The translations under genes were made by a program, and so were the position numbers. A DNA stretch of 64,000 nucleotides from Gillisia sp. Hel1_33_143 (GTDB lineage: Bacteria; Bacteroidota; Bacteroidia; Flavobacteriales; Flavobacteriaceae): NCBI RefSeq assembly GCF_900104765.1, contig NZ_LT629737.1, positions 186,001-250,000 on the forward strand, in the 5' to 3' direction. This document shows positions 8,687 through 17,036 of this stretch, one piece after another. The notes beneath the pieces are model-generated. The model had not been told where the DNA came from. It saw nothing but the letters and a program-made list of their open reading frames with translations, and ran no database searches. How positions within the stretch are numbered: the stretch's first letter is position 1; each line of letters opens with the position of its first letter.

Positions 8687-9169
8687 ATGAAAACAATTAA
8701 AACAATTACACTCGTAATAATTCTCATTGCAACTTTCAGCTTATCCAATGCACAGGAAACAAAAGCACAAACAGATACCGAAGCGGTTATCACTGTGATG
8801 AAAAACTACAAGGATGCCATTCAAAATTTGAAAACCGAAGGCACGTTCAATCTTTTTACCGAGGATTCCCAAGTCTTCGAATCAGGAGGTGTGGAGGGTT
8901 CTTATGCAAACTATATAGAACACCATTTAGGGCCGGAATTGGGACATTTCAAAAAATTTGAATTTTCAGATTATGAAATTGATGTACAGGTAGATGCACC
9001 TTATGCATTTACTACCGAGATCTATATTTATACCATCGTCCTCAAAGCAGATGAGAAAGGCGATTCAAGAACGATAAAGAAAAAAGGAGTGGCAACTTCT
9101 ATCTTAAAAAAGATGGATGGCAAATGGAAAATCATCAAAACACATACGTCTTCAAGAAACACGAAATGA
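8687..9169 (+). CDS. Exported SnoaL/NTF2-like protein
   Basis: Signal peptide (ending ...SLSNAQ) followed by a single NTF2-like fold of about 130 residues (VITVMKNYKDAIQNL ... DGKWKIIKTHTSSR), matching the DUF4440/SnoaL-like group. These domains form small alpha-beta cones that bind ligands or act as enzymes; nothing specific can be assigned. It starts 19 bases after the channel gene. Confidence 0.75.
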   Translation: MKTIKTITLVIILIATFSLSNAQETKAQTDTEAVITVMKNYKDAIQNLKTEGTFNLFTEDSQVFESGGVEGSYANYIEHHLGPELGHFKKFEFSDYEIDVQVDAPYAFTTEIYIYTIVLKADEKGDSRTIKKKGVATSILKKMDGKWKIIKTHTSSRNTK

Positions 9170-9213
9170 CAGCAACAATGAGCAATTTTCCTTAATTAAT
9201 CCATCAATATAAA

Positions 9214-9410
9214 ATTGACACAGAAAGTGTTTACAATACTTGGGTTGTTGACAATAACCAAAGATTGAAAGCATTTAGGTTCATTCGTAGAAGTGTTTTC
9301 AAATTATCGAGGACGTTAAAAGCAAAAACTTTCTAAACTATTTGGGTTTAATAGCCGAATGGTTTTTCGAAAGTAGAATCAAAAAAAATTGGCGTACTGA
9401 GGAATATTAA
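9214..9410 (+). pseudogene. Frameshifted remnant of an unrecognised gene
   Basis: Two adjacent frames give one continuous protein-like sequence: YNTWVVDNNQRLKAFRFIRR in one frame, then, after a shift near 9300, QIIEDVKSKNFLNYLGLIAE in another, ending WRTEEY and a TAA at 9408-9410. A single frameshift would join them. There is no start or upstream domain. The family was not identified. The rest of the gap between 9170 and 9496 holds nothing supported. Confidence 0.5.
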
Positions 9411-9496
9411 AGTGTTCCCGGAACCAAATAGTTCAATATAATCCAAATAGTAGAAGCTCTTAACTAGGTAGAAAACAATTAGTAGCAACAAGCATT

Positions 9497-10039
9497 ATGA
9501 AAACCAAACTATTAATATTCACAGTACTTTTAATAACATTTTATGAGGTTGCGGCCCAAAAGATTTATAAAACTGAAGATGGCCATATTGAGATGATGAC
9601 TTTGGCTGACAGTAAATCTATCAAAGCAGAAAGCCATAACCTGGTATTATATCTTGATTATGATACTAAAGTGGTAAAGGGGATTCTGGACCTTAAAACC
9701 TTATCAACCAATGTTCCTGAAATAAATACGACTCTAAAAGAGCAGAAGGATCCGTTAATCCTTCGGTTTACGGGTACTATTCCATCCGTGGATTTTTTAT
9801 CAAACCGGCATGAACCTATCAATTTTAATTGGTTGGTAGATGTCACATATCAAGGAAAAACCTATAAGTCACAATTTAAAGCAACCATTACCCATATAGA
9901 ACAAGGATTAAGTATGTCTTGCCTATTAAGTGCAACAGGACAGGTTTTGGTTTCAAATACGGGTTTGGATTCTTTAATACAAGGTTTGGATAAGAGTATC
10001 GATGTGCAGTTTGCCCAATTAGTGCTGAAATTGGAATGA
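9497..10039 (+). CDS. YceI-like exported protein
   Basis: A 180-residue protein with a signal peptide (ending ...YEVAAQ) and a beta-rich body (HIEMMTLADSKSIKAESHNL, LILRFTGTIP, NFNWLVDVTYQGKTY) resembling the YceI lipocalin-like fold that binds isoprenoid-type ligands. The assignment rests on overall pattern and is not certain. It is preceded by a 327-base gap, so it probably has its own promoter. Confidence 0.55.
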   Translation: MKTKLLIFTVLLITFYEVAAQKIYKTEDGHIEMMTLADSKSIKAESHNLVLYLDYDTKVVKGILDLKTLSTNVPEINTTLKEQKDPLILRFTGTIPSVDFLSNRHEPINFNWLVDVTYQGKTYKSQFKATITHIEQGLSMSCLLSATGQVLVSNTGLDSLIQGLDKSIDVQFAQLVLKLE

Positions 10040-10239
10040 GAATGTATTTTTTATGTTTTAGTAATAAAAAATGATAAAGTACCAATTTTAATAACATATC
10101 TAAAGTGTGAAGCAGATGAAAACCGAGTTGTGACACTTACAATTTTACCCCATAAGAAATGTTTAGTATTCGATAGTTTCTTGCAAATAATATTTAACAA
10201 CATCTGATTTAATATAACTATCTTTGAGATAGAAATAAG

Positions 10240-10599
10240 ATGAAAAACAAAACTTCCATAATTGCCTTATTTATCCTGTTATTGGTGTTTCCCACCAGTA
10301 CAGTTTTAGTATTAGGAAATTTATCAAAGGCTTCTAAAACTGAAGAACATATTTGTTCAAACCAAGACACGCATTCTGAAAAGAAATCATGCTGTGATAA
10401 TGATGATAATGGTTGTGTGGGATTGTGTAACATCAATTATTGCCATTTTCCAAGTTCGATCAGTACTCATTTCTATATCAATGATTCTGAACAGGTAAGT
10501 ACTAAGTTAATGTATGTGTCGAAAGTTGACCAAACCTACATTCAGAACACTCCAAATAAAGTATATCTCTCCATCTGGCAACCGCCAGAAATAAGCTAA
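10240..10599 (+). CDS. Small exported cysteine/histidine-rich protein
   Basis: Signal peptide or anchor (ALFILLLVFPTSTVLV) followed by a Cys/His-rich core: HICSNQDTHSEKKSCCDNDD, then GCVGLCNINYCH. No known domain is recognised; the composition and the neighbouring copper genes suggest soft-metal binding in the periplasm. A TATCTTTG at 10219-10226 fits the TAnnTTTG -7 box 14 bases before the ATG, though no good -33 partner was seen. The next gene is HMA-DUF3347. Confidence 0.65.
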   Translation: MKNKTSIIALFILLLVFPTSTVLVLGNLSKASKTEEHICSNQDTHSEKKSCCDNDDNGCVGLCNINYCHFPSSISTHFYINDSEQVSTKLMYVSKVDQTYIQNTPNKVYLSIWQPPEIS

Positions 10600-10695
10600 T
10601 CCTTTTCTTTGACAGTAGTACTTAGGCTGTCGTTTTTTGAATACAGTACTTTGCTTGTATTCTTTAGCTTTTTCAATAATCTAAAATTTTTTAAA

Positions 10696-11610
10696 ATGAA
10701 ATCAATGTTCAATATATTGATAGTACTATCGGTAGTGCTATCAGTTACTTCGGGCCACGCCCAAATTAAAAATCCACAAACCGAAACTGTAAAGATTTTC
10801 GGTAACTGCGATATGTGTAAGACTGCAATAGAAAATGCTGGAAACAATAAAAATACGGCTAACGTTAATTGGTACAAAGACACCCAAATGGCGGAAATAA
10901 CCTACGATTCCCAAAAAACAAATCGGGACGAAATATTAAAACGTATTGCTCTGGCAGGTTATGACAATGACCAATTTCTGGCTCCAGACAATGCCTATGC
11001 ACAACTTCCGGAATGTTGCAAATATGAAAGGTTGAATAAAGCACCTGCAATGGTTATGGACCACACTAAAATGGACCCGCCTGCCGGACGGGTAGGTATG
11101 GAAATGCCCGAAACCAAGATGGAAATGGATATGCCATCTTCTGAAAACCATACAGATATGGCGATGCCCGAAATGATGAAGCCTAACGCACTGGATGCAG
11201 TATTCGATAATTATTTTGCAATAAACGATGCCTTAATAAAAAGCAATGCCACTACAGCAACTGCAAAGGCGGCAGAACTCTTGAACGCAATAAAAGCCCT
11301 GAAAATAGAATCGCTTAAAACGGAAGAACAAAACGCTGTGATCAAAGTAATGCCGTCAATAATGGATGCTGCAAAAAGTATTTCGGAAACAAAGGACATC
11401 GGTAAGCAACGGGAAAAATTTAAGGCTCTGTCAAAAAATATGCATGAAATCATACCATTTTACAGCTCCAAAGAAACCCTTTACTATCAATACTGCCCAA
11501 TGCAGGATGCCAATTGGTTAAGCAAGGACAAGACCATTAAAAATCCGTATTACGGTTCACAAATGTTAAGCTGTGGCTCCACTGTGGAAACCATTGATAA
11601 TAAAAATTGA
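10696..11610 (+). CDS. Exported HMA-DUF3347 fusion protein
   Basis: Two metal modules in one exported protein of 304 residues. A signal peptide ends at ...GHAQ; an HMA-like domain follows with the CDMC motif (C38, C41); then a Met/His/Pro linker (about 120-165) rich in M and H; then DUF3347 with CPMQDANWLS and KNPYYGSQMLSCG. The ATG at 10696 gives a clean signal peptide, so upstream in-frame codons are not used. The linker holds a palindromic repeat insertion at 11076. It would capture copper in the periplasm and perhaps pass it to the multicopper oxidase encoded 33 bases downstream (inference). Confidence 0.85.
   Translation: MKSMFNILIVLSVVLSVTSGHAQIKNPQTETVKIFGNCDMCKTAIENAGNNKNTANVNWYKDTQMAEITYDSQKTNRDEILKRIALAGYDNDQFLAPDNAYAQLPECCKYERLNKAPAMVMDHTKMDPPAGRVGMEMPETKMEMDMPSSENHTDMAMPEMMKPNALDAVFDNYFAINDALIKSNATTATAKAAELLNAIKALKIESLKTEEQNAVIKVMPSIMDAAKSISETKDIGKQREKFKALSKNMHEIIPFYSSKETLYYQYCPMQDANWLSKDKTIKNPYYGSQMLSCGSTVETIDNKN
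11076..11096 (+). repeat. In-frame palindromic repeat (PPAGRVGM)
   Basis: GC-rich 21-base element with stem CCTGCC / GGTAGG around GGACG. It inserts the residues PPAGRVG between Met/Asp-rich parts of the HMA-DUF3347 linker. A second copy, differing by one base, lies in the next gene at 12882. Confidence 0.75.
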
Positions 11611-11643
11611 AATAATCCAAAAATATAATTTTTCGATAACGTA

Positions 11644-13956
11644 ATGAAAAAAATAATCTTCGTGCTTTTATTTCTGGGGACTCTCTCCCTACAAGCACAA
11701 AATATAGTGCGCTATGATCTTTATGTGCGCGATACCATTGTCAATTTTACGGGCAGGGAAAAACGCGCCATTGCGGTCAATGGGCAAATACCTATGCCAA
11801 CACTCACGTTTACCGAAGGCGACATCGCCGAAATTTATGTTCACAATGAGTTGGATGAAGAAACTTCCCTGCATTGGCACGGCCTATTTTTGCCCAATAA
11901 GGAAGATGGTGTTCCGTATCTCACACAGATGCCCATACCACCACACACTGTCCATAAATACACCTTCCCCATCATACAACACGGTACCCATTGGTACCAC
12001 AGCCATTTTGGGCTTCAGGAACAGATTGGAATGTATGGTTCTATGATTCTGAATAAAAGACCAGACGACAAAACCTTCAGAAAAGGCATTGACGATTTGC
12101 CCACCATTCCCATAGTTTTGAGCGAATGGACAGATTTGAAACCAGAAAATGTACATAGAATGCTTCACAACGCGTCCGACTGGTTTGCAATTAAAAAAGG
12201 TACGACCCAAAGCTATGCAGAGGCCATAAAAAAGGGACACCTAAAAACAAAACTTCACAACGAATGGAAACGTATGAACGCTATGGACGTGAGCGACGTT
12301 TATTATGATAAATTTTTCATCAATGGCAAAAGTGAAAATGAGGATACGTCCCTGAAAGACTTAAAAGCAGGAGATAAGGTACGGCTTCGAATTTCAAACG
12401 GAGGTGCTTCGAGCTATTTTTGGCTTACGTATGCCGGCGGAAAAATAACCGTGATTGCCAATGATGGGAATGATGTGGAGCCCGTGGAGGTTGATAGAAT
12501 GCTCATTGCAGTGTCTGAAACTTATGATGTCGTTATCACTATTCCTGCTGATAATACAGCATTTGAATTTCTGGCAACCCCTGAAGACCGAACAAAATCA
12601 GCCTCTATTTATTTGGGAAGTGGAATTAAACAGCTCACTTCGCCACTACCAAAATTGAAATACTTTGAAGGTATGGAAATGATGAACGGAATGATGAAAA
12701 TGAATGGCGATTTGGACCAAATGGGGATGAAAATGAGTATGCAGCAAATGGATATGAATGTGGTGATGTATCCTGAAATAACAGGCGAAGCAGCTAAAGG
12801 AAAAAATAAGAAAATGGAAATGAAGACCGAAAAACTTCCAGCCCACAATATGGAACAAATGGATGGGATGGAGGGAATGAACCCGCCTGCCGGACGGGCA
12901 GGAATGGATGGGGAAATGTACAAAAGCAATGAACTTTCAGACATCACCACGCTCAACTACGCCATGTTGAAGTCACCTACAGTTACTACACTTCCCGAGG
13001 ACGCACCTGTAAAGGAACTGCATTTTACACTTACGGGAAATATGAACCGTTACGTTTGGAGCATGGACAACAAGGTAATTTCTGAAAGCGATAAAATCCT
13101 AATAAAAAAGGGCGAAAAAGTGAGGATTACCATGTACAACAATTCTATGATGCGCCACCCGATGCACTTGCATGGTCACGACTTTAGGTTGCTCAACGGC
13201 CCAGGAGAGTACGCGCCCCTTAAAAACGTGGTGGATATTATGCCTATGGAAACCGACGTTATCGAGTTTGAGGCAAATGTAGAAGGCGATTGGTTTTTCC
13301 ACTGCCACATCCTTTACCATATGATGAGTGGTATGGGCAGGGTTTTTAGCTATGAAAACCAGGAACCCAATCCATTGATTCCAAATCCAGAATTGGCATT
13401 AAAGAAATTAAAGGGTGATGACAGAACCTTTCACTGGATGGCAGAAAACGATTTTGCAACCAATGGGAATGATGGCGAGTTAATGGCTCAAAGTACGCGA
13501 TGGAGTTTAGGAACCGAATGGCGTTTAGGTTATAATGATATGCACGGATACGAAACAGAAACCCATATAGGGAGATATATAGGGAAAATGCAATGGCTGA
13601 TGCCATTTGTTGGCTTTGATTGGCGTTATAGAAAATTGGCCCATAATGAAATAGAGGAAAATCTTTTCGGTCAAAAAAACACAAAAGACAAACGTTCTCT
13701 ATTAAGTCTAGGGGTCAATTATACCTTGCCAATGCTTGTAATGGCACAAGCCGAAATATTTTCAGATGGCAACGTCAGACTGCAATTTGAACGTAATGAC
13801 ATTCCTATAACTTCAAGGTTGCGTATGAATCTAATGTGGAATACGGACAAGGAATATATGGGAGGATTACGATATATAGCGACGCGAAATATGGGAATCA
13901 CCACACATTACGATAGCGATATGGGATTTGGGGTTGGATTGAACCTTAATTATTAA
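11644..13956 (+). CDS. Multicopper oxidase fused to a CopB-like barrel domain
   Basis: Signal peptide (1-18), then three cupredoxin domains with all four copper motifs: HWHG (77-80), HWYHSH (116-121), HPMHLHGHD (505-513) and HCHILYHMMSGM (553-564). Between domains 2 and 3 lies a long Met-rich insert (about 340-425), typical of CopA/CueO cuprous oxidases. After the last copper site, about 190 more residues (from the HWMAENDFATNG region) resemble the outer-membrane protein CopB, with the pattern LMPFVGFDWRYRKL. CopA and CopB are separate genes in proteobacteria; here they appear fused. Expected role: oxidation of periplasmic Cu(I) at the outer membrane. The Met-rich part holds a palindromic repeat insertion. 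Confidence 0.9.
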   Translation: MKKIIFVLLFLGTLSLQAQNIVRYDLYVRDTIVNFTGREKRAIAVNGQIPMPTLTFTEGDIAEIYVHNELDEETSLHWHGLFLPNKEDGVPYLTQMPIPPHTVHKYTFPIIQHGTHWYHSHFGLQEQIGMYGSMILNKRPDDKTFRKGIDDLPTIPIVLSEWTDLKPENVHRMLHNASDWFAIKKGTTQSYAEAIKKGHLKTKLHNEWKRMNAMDVSDVYYDKFFINGKSENEDTSLKDLKAGDKVRLRISNGGASSYFWLTYAGGKITVIANDGNDVEPVEVDRMLIAVSETYDVVITIPADNTAFEFLATPEDRTKSASIYLGSGIKQLTSPLPKLKYFEGMEMMNGMMKMNGDLDQMGMKMSMQQMDMNVVMYPEITGEAAKGKNKKMEMKTEKLPAHNMEQMDGMEGMNPPAGRAGMDGEMYKSNELSDITTLNYAMLKSPTVTTLPEDAPVKELHFTLTGNMNRYVWSMDNKVISESDKILIKKGEKVRITMYNNSMMRHPMHLHGHDFRLLNGPGEYAPLKNVVDIMPMETDVIEFEANVEGDWFFHCHILYHMMSGMGRVFSYENQEPNPLIPNPELALKKLKGDDRTFHWMAENDFATNGNDGELMAQSTRWSLGTEWRLGYNDMHGYETETHIGRYIGKMQWLMPFVGFDWRYRKLAHNEIEENLFGQKNTKDKRSLLSLGVNYTLPMLVMAQAEIFSDGNVRLQFERNDIPITSRLRMNLMWNTDKEYMGGLRYIATRNMGITTHYDSDMGFGVGLNLNY
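12882..12902 (+). repeat. In-frame palindromic repeat (PPAGRAGM)
   Basis: 21-base element with perfect stem CCTGCC / GGCAGG around GGACG, one base different from the copy at 11076. It adds PPAGRAG to the Met-rich loop of the multicopper oxidase without breaking the frame. Confidence 0.75.
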
Positions 13957-14049
13957 ATCCAATCTGGTGATAAAGTATTAATAATGAATATATTTTGGAA
14001 TTGCCGAAAGTAAAAAATGATTATTTTTAAGCAAATACCTACTTAAATT

Positions 14050-14083
14050 TTTGGAGACCACCCGAGGAGGACCTTTACATTTG
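14050..14083 (+). promoter_or_regulatory. Promoter with embedded GC-rich operator, csoR-like gene
   Basis: A TTTG -33 box at 14050-14053 and a TACATTTG -7 box at 14076-14083 are separated by 22 bases. The spacer carries GACCACCCGAGGAGGACC. The same design occurs at 14536. GC tracts flanked by AT-rich sequence are typical of CsoR-family operators, so the downstream repressor probably autoregulates here. Confidence 0.7.
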
Positions 14084-14099
14084 CTATTCTAAAAAATAA

Positions 14100-14471
14100 A
14101 TGATGATACCAAAAGACTTAAGTAGAGACATCAAAACAAGGTTACAAAGTATAAATGGGCAAATAGGCGGACTCATAAAAATGCTTGATGAAGAGGTAGA
14201 TCCCGATAAAATCCTTCTTCAATTTAAAGCAGCTCAAAAAGGATTGGATAAGGCTCATTTTCTTTTACTGGATGAAACTTATAGAAAGGCCCTAGCCATA
14301 AAAATCTCTGAAACCGTAGAAGCCTGTCCCGGCGATTGTGGTAATGAAGACCGCATTGAGTTTATACGAAAACAGTTCCCAAATTTGGAACTCGATACAC
14401 TAACCTCTCAAATGAAAGAGATTGATGCTCTTAGAAAGCGAATTAACACCGACACCACGGAAACTTCATAA
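14100..14471 (+). CDS. CsoR/RcnR-like metal-sensing repressor
   Basis: All-helical 123-residue protein matching the DUF156 family: RLQSINGQIGGLIKMLDEE (helix 1), ILLQFKAAQKGLDKAHFLLL (helix 2) and a C-terminal helix. Members bind operators as tetramers and release on Cu(I), Ni or other ligands. The usual Cys-His-Cys sensor appears to be lost: the first Cys position reads DPDK and the LLExH motif reads LLDET. A CPGDC pair sits later, near residues 78-82, and may replace it. The C-terminal extension after that is longer than normal. Two operator-like sites lie at its own promoter and at the next operon. Confidence 0.75.
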   Translation: MMIPKDLSRDIKTRLQSINGQIGGLIKMLDEEVDPDKILLQFKAAQKGLDKAHFLLLDETYRKALAIKISETVEACPGDCGNEDRIEFIRKQFPNLELDTLTSQMKEIDALRKRINTDTTETS

Positions 14472-14507
14472 CGTACCACACATTTTAATATCAATTCCAG
14501 AATAATA

Positions 14508-14534
14508 GGCTTAATGAAAATTAGGCCTTTTTTT
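14508..14534 (+). terminator. Rho-independent terminator after csoR-like gene
   Basis: Stem GGCTTAAT / ATTAGGCC with one G-T pair, GAAA loop, then an unbroken T run. It separates the repressor from the following promoter. Confidence 0.75.
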
Positions 14535-14535
14535 A

Positions 14536-14569
14536 TTTGGTGACCACCCGGGGTTGGGTAGTACTTTTG
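14536..14569 (+). promoter_or_regulatory. Second promoter with matching operator
   Basis: TTTG at 14536-14539 and TACTTTTG at 14562-14569, again 22 bases apart, with GACCACCCGGGGTTGGGTAG in the spacer. The core GACCACCCG is identical to the site at 14050. It drives the thioredoxin-like and copper-storage genes. Confidence 0.7.
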
Positions 14570-14607
14570 AAGTATTAAAATAAATTTAAAATTTAAACTG
14601 AATTATT

Positions 14608-14877
14608 ATGAAAAGACAAATAGAAATATTCACAGCTGGTTGCCCAGTATGTGATCCCGTTGTAAATATGGTCAAAGAACTGGCCTGTGAGAATTGCGAA
14701 GTGCAAATTTATGACCTTGTAAAACAATGCGATGATAAATCCTGTCTTAGCAAAATGAAGGAATACAATATCACGAAGATCCCTGCCGTGGCGGTAAATG
14801 GAAAATTGCTGGATTGCTGTAAGGATTCGGCCATAACCAAAGAAAAATTGATAGAAGCCGGAATAGGACAGGCATAA
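14608..14877 (+). CDS. Thioredoxin/glutaredoxin-like small protein
   Basis: Cytosolic 89-residue protein with an N-terminal thioredoxin-fold strand and active site CPVC (FTAGCPVCDPVV), the cis-Pro segment KIPAVAVNGK and several extra cysteines (CENC, CDDKSC, DCC). It resembles the small redox-active thioredoxin family found beside metal genes. Likely roles are reduction of disulfides or transfer of copper or mercury to the Csp protein encoded 75 bases downstream (inference). It is the first gene after the operator at 14536. Confidence 0.8.
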   Translation: MKRQIEIFTAGCPVCDPVVNMVKELACENCEVQIYDLVKQCDDKSCLSKMKEYNITKIPAVAVNGKLLDCCKDSAITKEKLIEAGIGQA

Positions 14878-14952
14878 AGAAATAGGATACGGCCTTTTTA
14901 ACTTAAGTCTCTGTTTCCGTATAGACAGGGATTAACTAAAACCAATATTATT

Positions 14953-15279
14953 ATGAAACCATTAAGTTCAGAATTACAAAAATGTATCGATGATTGCAAC
15001 GCCTGTATTACAGCGGCAAGAATTTGCCTGGATCAGCACTTGGGTGAATCCGATATGAAAGAATGCCACCAGTTTTGCCTGGATTGCATTGCACTATGCA
15101 CTGCCTGTGTACAACTATTGGCCAGCCAGTCCGATTACTCACAACGTGTTTGCGCCATTTGTGCAGATTTATGTAAAGCCTGTGCCGATGAATGTGCAAA
15201 ATTTGATAGCGAAGTATGCCAGCAATGTGCAGAAAAATGTAGAGAGTGTGCAGAAAGCTGTAAAAAAATGGCAGCTTAA
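14953..15279 (+). CDS. csp: Four-helix-bundle copper-storage protein (Csp/DUF326)
   Basis: A 108-residue cytosolic protein with 19 cysteines in helical CxxxC and CxxC patterns (KCIDDCNAC, CHQFCLDCIALCTAC, VCAICADLCKACADEC, VCQQCAEKCRECAESC). This is the pattern of the Csp family, which lines the core of a four-helix bundle with Cys thiolates and stores many Cu(I) ions. No signal peptide, so a Csp3-like cytosolic store is most likely. Cotranscription with the thioredoxin-like gene from a CsoR-type operator fits a copper-induced buffer. Confidence 0.9.
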   Translation: MKPLSSELQKCIDDCNACITAARICLDQHLGESDMKECHQFCLDCIALCTACVQLLASQSDYSQRVCAICADLCKACADECAKFDSEVCQQCAEKCRECAESCKKMAA

Positions 15280-15299
15280 CCTTTGAGAACGTGAAAAGT

Positions 15300-16157
15300 A
15301 TGGCTATTCCCAATCCGATTTTCAAAATTATTTTTATTAGCATTATAAATGTATTTGCAATTTCAACCATAAATGCTCAAGGCCACGGGCCCTTGTATGG
15401 TGTCCCGACACCAACCCTTGCAAAGGGTGGCGTGAATTTAAATGTCGCCGGGATGAGCCTAAGTACAGAGAACGAAACCTCTTATATGATGCGTTACCTA
15501 TTTTCTTATGGTATAACCGAAGATTTGCAGATCAACCTTACCACTCCTACAATGATCGAGCGTTTGGATAATCCTTCCAGAACACGTGGAAATAGCAATA
15601 TGCCAGCCAATGGTGATATTGAAGCTTCTTTATGGTACCGGTTTTTTTCCAATGCCTTTGGGGTGGGGAAACGCTTTGAATCTACAGCCATTTTAGGGGT
15701 ATCAGCTCCTACCGATGATGTTCGGGGTCAGGTGAATGTGGGGAATTCAATTCACGGAGCTATATCTACCGGTTATGCCTCCCGTACCTGGTATGCGTGG
15801 CTGGGTGGTGGATATCAGTATTATTTTGAACGGGACCAGGAGCAGCTTGGTGACCTCCCTTATGCCAGTGCTGTTGTTGGATATCGCCCAGATATTTTTA
15901 AGGGAGATTATCCCAAACCCGATTGGAGGGTCTTTGTAGAAAGCCTTGCTGAATTTCCAGGGGACAACCGCTATCTGGGACAGCAGGATTTTACCGATTC
16001 AAGAAGCAAAAAAGTTCTAGTGGGGCCTTCCTTTTTAGGATTGTACGGAGCTTGGGGAATTTCCTTTGGAGCTTTGTTTCCGGTGGTACAGGATTTGACC
16101 CCAAGTGCGGTAAAGGAAAATTACAGAGTCGCGATTAATTTGAGTTACTGGTTATAA
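15300..16157 (+). CDS. Outer-membrane beta-barrel, transporter-like
   Basis: Exported protein of about 285 residues with a signal peptide (ending ...STINAQ) and alternating strands with aromatic ends to the C-terminus (VAINLSYWL), as in outer-membrane barrels. It starts 20 bases after the csp gene; a GTG nine bases upstream is an alternative start. A related protein is encoded at 17036. Metal-associated barrels of this kind recur in Bacteroidota metal operons, with no proven substrate. Confidence 0.65.
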   Translation: MAIPNPIFKIIFISIINVFAISTINAQGHGPLYGVPTPTLAKGGVNLNVAGMSLSTENETSYMMRYLFSYGITEDLQINLTTPTMIERLDNPSRTRGNSNMPANGDIEASLWYRFFSNAFGVGKRFESTAILGVSAPTDDVRGQVNVGNSIHGAISTGYASRTWYAWLGGGYQYYFERDQEQLGDLPYASAVVGYRPDIFKGDYPKPDWRVFVESLAEFPGDNRYLGQQDFTDSRSKKVLVGPSFLGLYGAWGISFGALFPVVQDLTPSAVKENYRVAINLSYWL

Positions 16158-16184
16158 TAGAAATAAATTTTAATAATTAAAAAG

Positions 16185-16670
16185 ATGAAAAAAGTAGTAT
16201 TGATTATGATAATGGCAGTATTAGGAACTTTTAGCTCCAATGCTCAAATCCAAAAAGTAGATCAGGAAGTTTTTGGGATGGATTGTGCGCCTTGTGCGTA
16301 TGGCCTTGAACGTGGCCTTAAAAAAATGGACGGTCTGCAAAATGTAAGGGTGAGCCTTAATGATGGGAAAGCCTATCTGGAACTTTCTAAAAATAACAGT
16401 TTAAGTCTGAGACAAATCCAAGAGGAAGTAAAGAAGAATGGTTTCTCCGCTAAACAAGCGGAAGTGGTCATAGAGGGAAAACTGATAAATAAAAATAGTG
16501 GTTATGAACTGGAAACCGGCACGGAAACCTATAGTATCGTTACTGGTGCTTCAGACGATTTAAATTCAAAGTTGAAGGCAGGAACGGTAAAGCTAAAAGG
16601 GATCGTTCAAGATGAGGAAGATGGTAATTTATCAGGACATTGGAAAATTAAACTAACCGAGATTCTTTAA
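16185..16670 (+). CDS. Exported HMA-domain metallochaperone
   Basis: Signal peptide (ending ...SSNAQ), then an HMA fold with GMDCAPCAYGLERGL, where C-A-P-C is the metal site, followed by a second small domain of about 80 residues of unknown fold. HMA proteins bind Cu(I) or Hg(II) through two cysteines; a periplasmic chaperone is expected. It is 27 bases after the barrel gene and 9 bases before the MerT-like gene, so one operon. Confidence 0.8.
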   Translation: MKKVVLIMIMAVLGTFSSNAQIQKVDQEVFGMDCAPCAYGLERGLKKMDGLQNVRVSLNDGKAYLELSKNNSLSLRQIQEEVKKNGFSAKQAEVVIEGKLINKNSGYELETGTETYSIVTGASDDLNSKLKAGTVKLKGIVQDEEDGNLSGHWKIKLTEIL

Positions 16671-16679
16671 TATTTGAGA

Positions 16680-17036
16680 ATGCTAAAGAAAAACGCGCTT
16701 TTGGGCACGAGCCTTTTAACGGCAGGAGTCCCCTTTTTGTGTTGTTGGACCCCTGCTGTTTTAATTGGCATTGCAGGTTTTACGGGCATGTCCTCCAATT
16801 TTGAATGGTTACATCCCATCAGGCCATATTTATATGGAGTATCCTTTCTATCCTTAGGCTTTGCATTTTACAATACTTATGGGACTTCCAAAGCAAAAAG
16901 TTCAGGAGAAAATAAAGATGTAAGTGAATGTGGTTGTAAGAAAAGTGCTCTAAATTCAACTAAAAATAAATGGATATTATGGACAACAACTTTTTTGGTA
17001 TTCATAATGATTGTTATAAATTTTCTCCTCGATTAA
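16680..17036 (+). CDS. MerT-like mercuric/metal transport membrane protein
   Basis: About 118 residues with three hydrophobic segments. The first membrane helix carries the MerT cysteine pair (VPFLCCWTPAVLIG) and the loop carries a second set (SECGCKK). MerT carries Hg(II) across the inner membrane using those pairs. There is no mer reductase in this operon, so the metal may be copper or another thiophile. The stop codon overlaps the next ATG (TAATG). Confidence 0.8.
   Translation: MLKKNALLGTSLLTAGVPFLCCWTPAVLIGIAGFTGMSSNFEWLHPIRPYLYGVSFLSLGFAFYNTYGTSKAKSSGENKDVSECGCKKSALNSTKNKWILWTTTFLVFIMIVINFLLD

Noticed and set aside
10696-13956. Several long frames on the opposite strand within the copper genes
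   Set aside because: They lie entirely inside well-supported genes on the other strand and are His- or Ile-rich antisense shadows of Met-rich codons.
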